Origin: Streptosporangiaceae bacterium
GTDB lineage: Bacteria; Actinomycetota; Actinomycetes; Streptosporangiales; Streptosporangiaceae
Assembly: GCA_030050125.1 (NCBI GenBank)
Contig: JASIJN010000236.1
Location: 1-6,808, forward strand
Direction of reading: 5' to 3'
Length of the DNA: 6,808 bases
This document shows positions 5,259-6,808 of this stretch, one piece after another; position 1 is the first letter of the stretch, and each line of letters opens with the position of its first letter. Both the position numbers and the translations under genes were made by a program. The notes beneath the pieces were generated by a model that was not told the DNA's origin, ran no database searches, and saw only the letters and a list, made by a program, of their open reading frames with translations.

Positions 5259-6808
5259 AGCGTCCCGTAGGTGATCAGGTTCCAGACGTCTTCCGCCGTG
5301 CTGCCGTAGGACGGGAGTTCCACGCAGCCGAGCGACTGGTACCACCCGTAGCTGCCGCGAGGGAACGCGTGCACGGCGTCGCCGCCGTTGAAGTAGGACA
5401 CCCAGTAGACGGTGTCGTCGTAACGCGAGCCGTCCGGATTGTTGCCGATCATCTGGGTGACCTGGTAGCGCAGGTAGACGGGGAATGTGCCGTCCGGGGT
5501 GGGGCTGGCGGCGATGCCCGTGTTCACCGGCGAGGTGATCGCGACCTGGCCGTTGTGGTACAGGACCAGATGCTCGTTGCCCGCCTGTGTCACCCACACG
5601 TAGGTATAGCCATGCTGGTTCTGATCGCCCTTGGCGATCGCGGTGAGCAGGTGTGCCCACACGCGCGGGCCGGCGACGCCGTCCATGTTGAGGTTGTGGT
5701 CGAACTCGAAGGTCCGGATCGCGCCGTCGGTGATCTCGTTGTTGGTCCCGACAGACCACTGGCTGGTCAGCGCGGCCGGGTACCCGGAGTCGAAGCTGAA
5801 GGTGCCGGCCGGCGGATCGTACGCGGCGGCAAGCTGCGCGCGGGCGTCGGTCGCCGGGACGTAACCAGCGGCCTGCGTCGGCGTCCAGCTCACCGGGATG
5901 TACCCGAGCTGCGACAGGAGCTGATCCAGCCGGAGCATGGAGTACTGGCCGGTGCTGAAGCTGAAGCTTGTGGCGGCGGTCGTGGCCGTGCCCGCCGGGG
6001 CCGGGATGTTCACCGTCACGTGGGTGTCTTCCCTGAAGCCGACCTGCGGGGTGAAGATCGCCTCGTCTTTGGACACCTGCCAGCTCCCCGCGATGGCGGG
6101 AGACAAGGTGGGCAGGGGAGTGCCTTTGGTGACAGGTCCCGAGTACGTGACGGTGATCGGGGAGGCGCCGTTGATGCCCGTCGACCCGTTGCCCGGGCTG
6201 ACGGAGACCACGCTGATCGCGTCGGCCTTCTTGGGACTCGCCTTGTGCCTCGTCTGGTGGCCCGGCATCGTGCCCGCGTTGGCTGCCACGATCACCAGGC
6301 CGACCACGATCACAGCCGCAGCACCTGCCGCCGTAGCGATCTTCCAGGACCGTAGCCGTGGGCCGCCCACGATCTTGCTGAACCAATCGCCGTTTCCGGC
6401 TCGGCCGCTCGCCCCCCCGGCGTCCGCCAGCGCCGGGACGAGAAGATCGACGGCCGTCGCCGCGGGGTCCTCCGCGGTCCCGGCTCCCTCGGTCCCGGTT
6501 TCCGTGGTTGTCGCCTCTGCGGTCCCGGTTTCTGCTCCCCAGGCGCCCGCCAGCTCGGTTTCTGCGGCTCCGGCGTCCGCTAGCGTCGGGACAAAAAGAT
6601 CGACGGCCGTCGCCGCGGGGTCCTCCGCGGTCCGGGCTTCCTCGGTCCCGGTTTCCGTGGTTGTCGCCTCCGCGGTCCCGGTTTCTGCCCCCCAGGCGCC
6701 CGCCAGCTCGGTTTCTGCGGCCTCGGCGTCCGCCAGCTCGGTTTCTGCGGCCCCGGCGCCTGCCAGCGTCGGGACAAAAAGGTCCGCAGCCGTCGCCGCG
6801 GGATCCTC
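5231..6808 (-). CDS. Ig-like/YkuD L,D-transpeptidase with repeat-rich N-terminal tail (5' end outside window)
   Basis: L,D-transpeptidases make 3-3 peptidoglycan crosslinks, or attach proteins, outside the membrane. The visible 525 residues, numbered from the codon at 6806-6808, are: an acidic repeat tail (1-131), a basic stretch GPRLRSWK before a membrane helix (157-176), a bacterial Ig-like domain (about 197-270), a peptidoglycan-binding-like domain with DGVAGPRVW (about 289-390), and a YkuD catalytic domain. The catalytic motif has His480 in HAFPRGSYG, Ser492, Gly494 and nucleophile Cys495 in QSLGCVELP. Many family members have SHGC; here Leu replaces that His. The frame is open from 6370 to the window edge. 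The GTG at 6370 has no ribosome site and lies directly before the membrane helix, so it is taken as internal and the start as off-window. The basic residues before the helix put the repeat tail in the cytoplasm. Confidence 0.88.
   Translation of the reverse strand, partial: EDPAATAADLFVPTLAGAGAAETELADAEAAETELAGAWGAETGTAEATTTETGTEEARTAEDPAATAVDLFVPTLADAGAAETELAGAWGAETGTAEATTTETGTEGAGTAEDPAATAVDLLVPALADAGGASGRAGNGDWFSKIVGGPRLRSWKIATAAGAAAVIVVGLVIVAANAGTMPGHQTRHKASPKKADAISVVSVSPGNGSTGINGASPITVTYSGPVTKGTPLPTLSPAIAGSWQVSKDEAIFTPQVGFREDTHVTVNIPAPAGTATTAATSFSFSTGQYSMLRLDQLLSQLGYIPVSWTPTQAAGYVPATDARAQLAAAYDPPAGTFSFDSGYPAALTSQWSVGTNNEITDGAIRTFEFDHNLNMDGVAGPRVWAHLLTAIAKGDQNQHGYTYVWVTQAGNEHLVLYHNGQVAITSPVNTGIAASPTPDGTFPVYLRYQVTQMIGNNPDGSRYDDTVYWVSYFNGGDAVHAFPRGSYGWYQSLGCVELPSYGSTAEDVWNLITYGTLVTVAGPVA
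6418..6808 (-). repeat. in-frame tandem repeats of 153 bp (one copy 183 bp) coding the transpeptidase tail
   Basis: Landmarks recur at 6435, 6588 and 6771 (GGGAC followed by a purine run and GTCGCCGCGGG). The spacings are 153 and 183 bp, or 51 and 61 codons. By hand alignment the 153-bp copies differ at about 10 positions, mostly silent. The 61-codon copy has an extra 30 bp, seen as an exact 20-bp repeat at 6701-6720 and 6731-6750. Each protein unit begins EDPAATA, continues D-L-F/L-V-P and ends in a Thr/Glu/Gly-rich part (TTTETGTE). Within a unit a 10-residue ladder is visible, as in AAETELADAE, AAETELAGAW and GAETGTAEAT. The array runs off the right edge. Confidence 0.9.

Noticed and set aside
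4941..6386. Minus-strand open frame of 481 codons over the L,D-transpeptidase
   Set aside because: It is another frame of the same strand. The YkuD, Ig-like and peptidoglycan-binding motifs lie in the 5231-6808 frame; this one gives an Arg/Gly/Pro-rich product.
6580..6777. Minus-strand frame coding a Pro/Arg/Lys repeat protein
   Set aside because: It is the shadow of the transpeptidase tail repeats: units divisible by three make every frame repetitive. The frame joined to the membrane helix and catalytic domain is the real one.

Overview
The window is GC-rich with strongly GC-biased third codon positions, and its genes are typical of Actinomycetota: an IPT/TIG lipoprotein, an LCP-family ligase with a long Pro/Gly-rich cytoplasmic tail, and an Ig-like plus YkuD L,D-transpeptidase. 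It looks like chromosomal DNA of a filamentous or soil actinobacterium, perhaps Streptosporangiales or a relative; the genus cannot be fixed from the sequence alone. No tRNA, rRNA, CRISPR array, insertion sequence or phage gene was seen.

Region 1 (1-1363) holds two convergent alpha/beta-hydrolase genes 15 nt apart. The first is the 3' end of a hydrolase cut by the left window edge. The second, on the minus strand, is a complete LinB/DhaA-type (HLD-II) haloalkane dehalogenase with all five signature catalytic and halide-binding residues. Region 2 (1364-1608) is the intergenic space between this gene and a divergent plus-strand pair.

Region 3 (1609-3076) is a two-gene unit: a small IPT/TIG-domain lipoprotein, then 10 nt later a five-helix membrane protein of unrecognised family whose C-terminal domain should lie outside the membrane. 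The ribosome binding site of the second gene overlaps the stop codon of the first. A 19-bp unit repeated three times starts on the stop codon of the membrane gene. A possible 30-codon ORF (3155-3247) and a 130-residue small membrane protein (3289-3681) follow.

Region 4 (3822-6808) holds two convergent cell-wall genes: an LCP (LytR-CpsA-Psr) protein, expected to attach glycopolymers to peptidoglycan, and on the minus strand an L,D-transpeptidase. Stem-loops lie between their 3' ends. The L,D-transpeptidase frame does not begin at the first in-window start codon (GTG, 6370). It stays open to the right edge and encodes an acidic Ala/Thr/Glu-rich N-terminal tail made of 51-residue near-identical tandem repeats, predicted to be cytoplasmic. 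This hidden repeat domain is the most unusual feature of the window. Together the right two-thirds look like an envelope-biogenesis neighbourhood; the hydrolases at the left appear unrelated to it.
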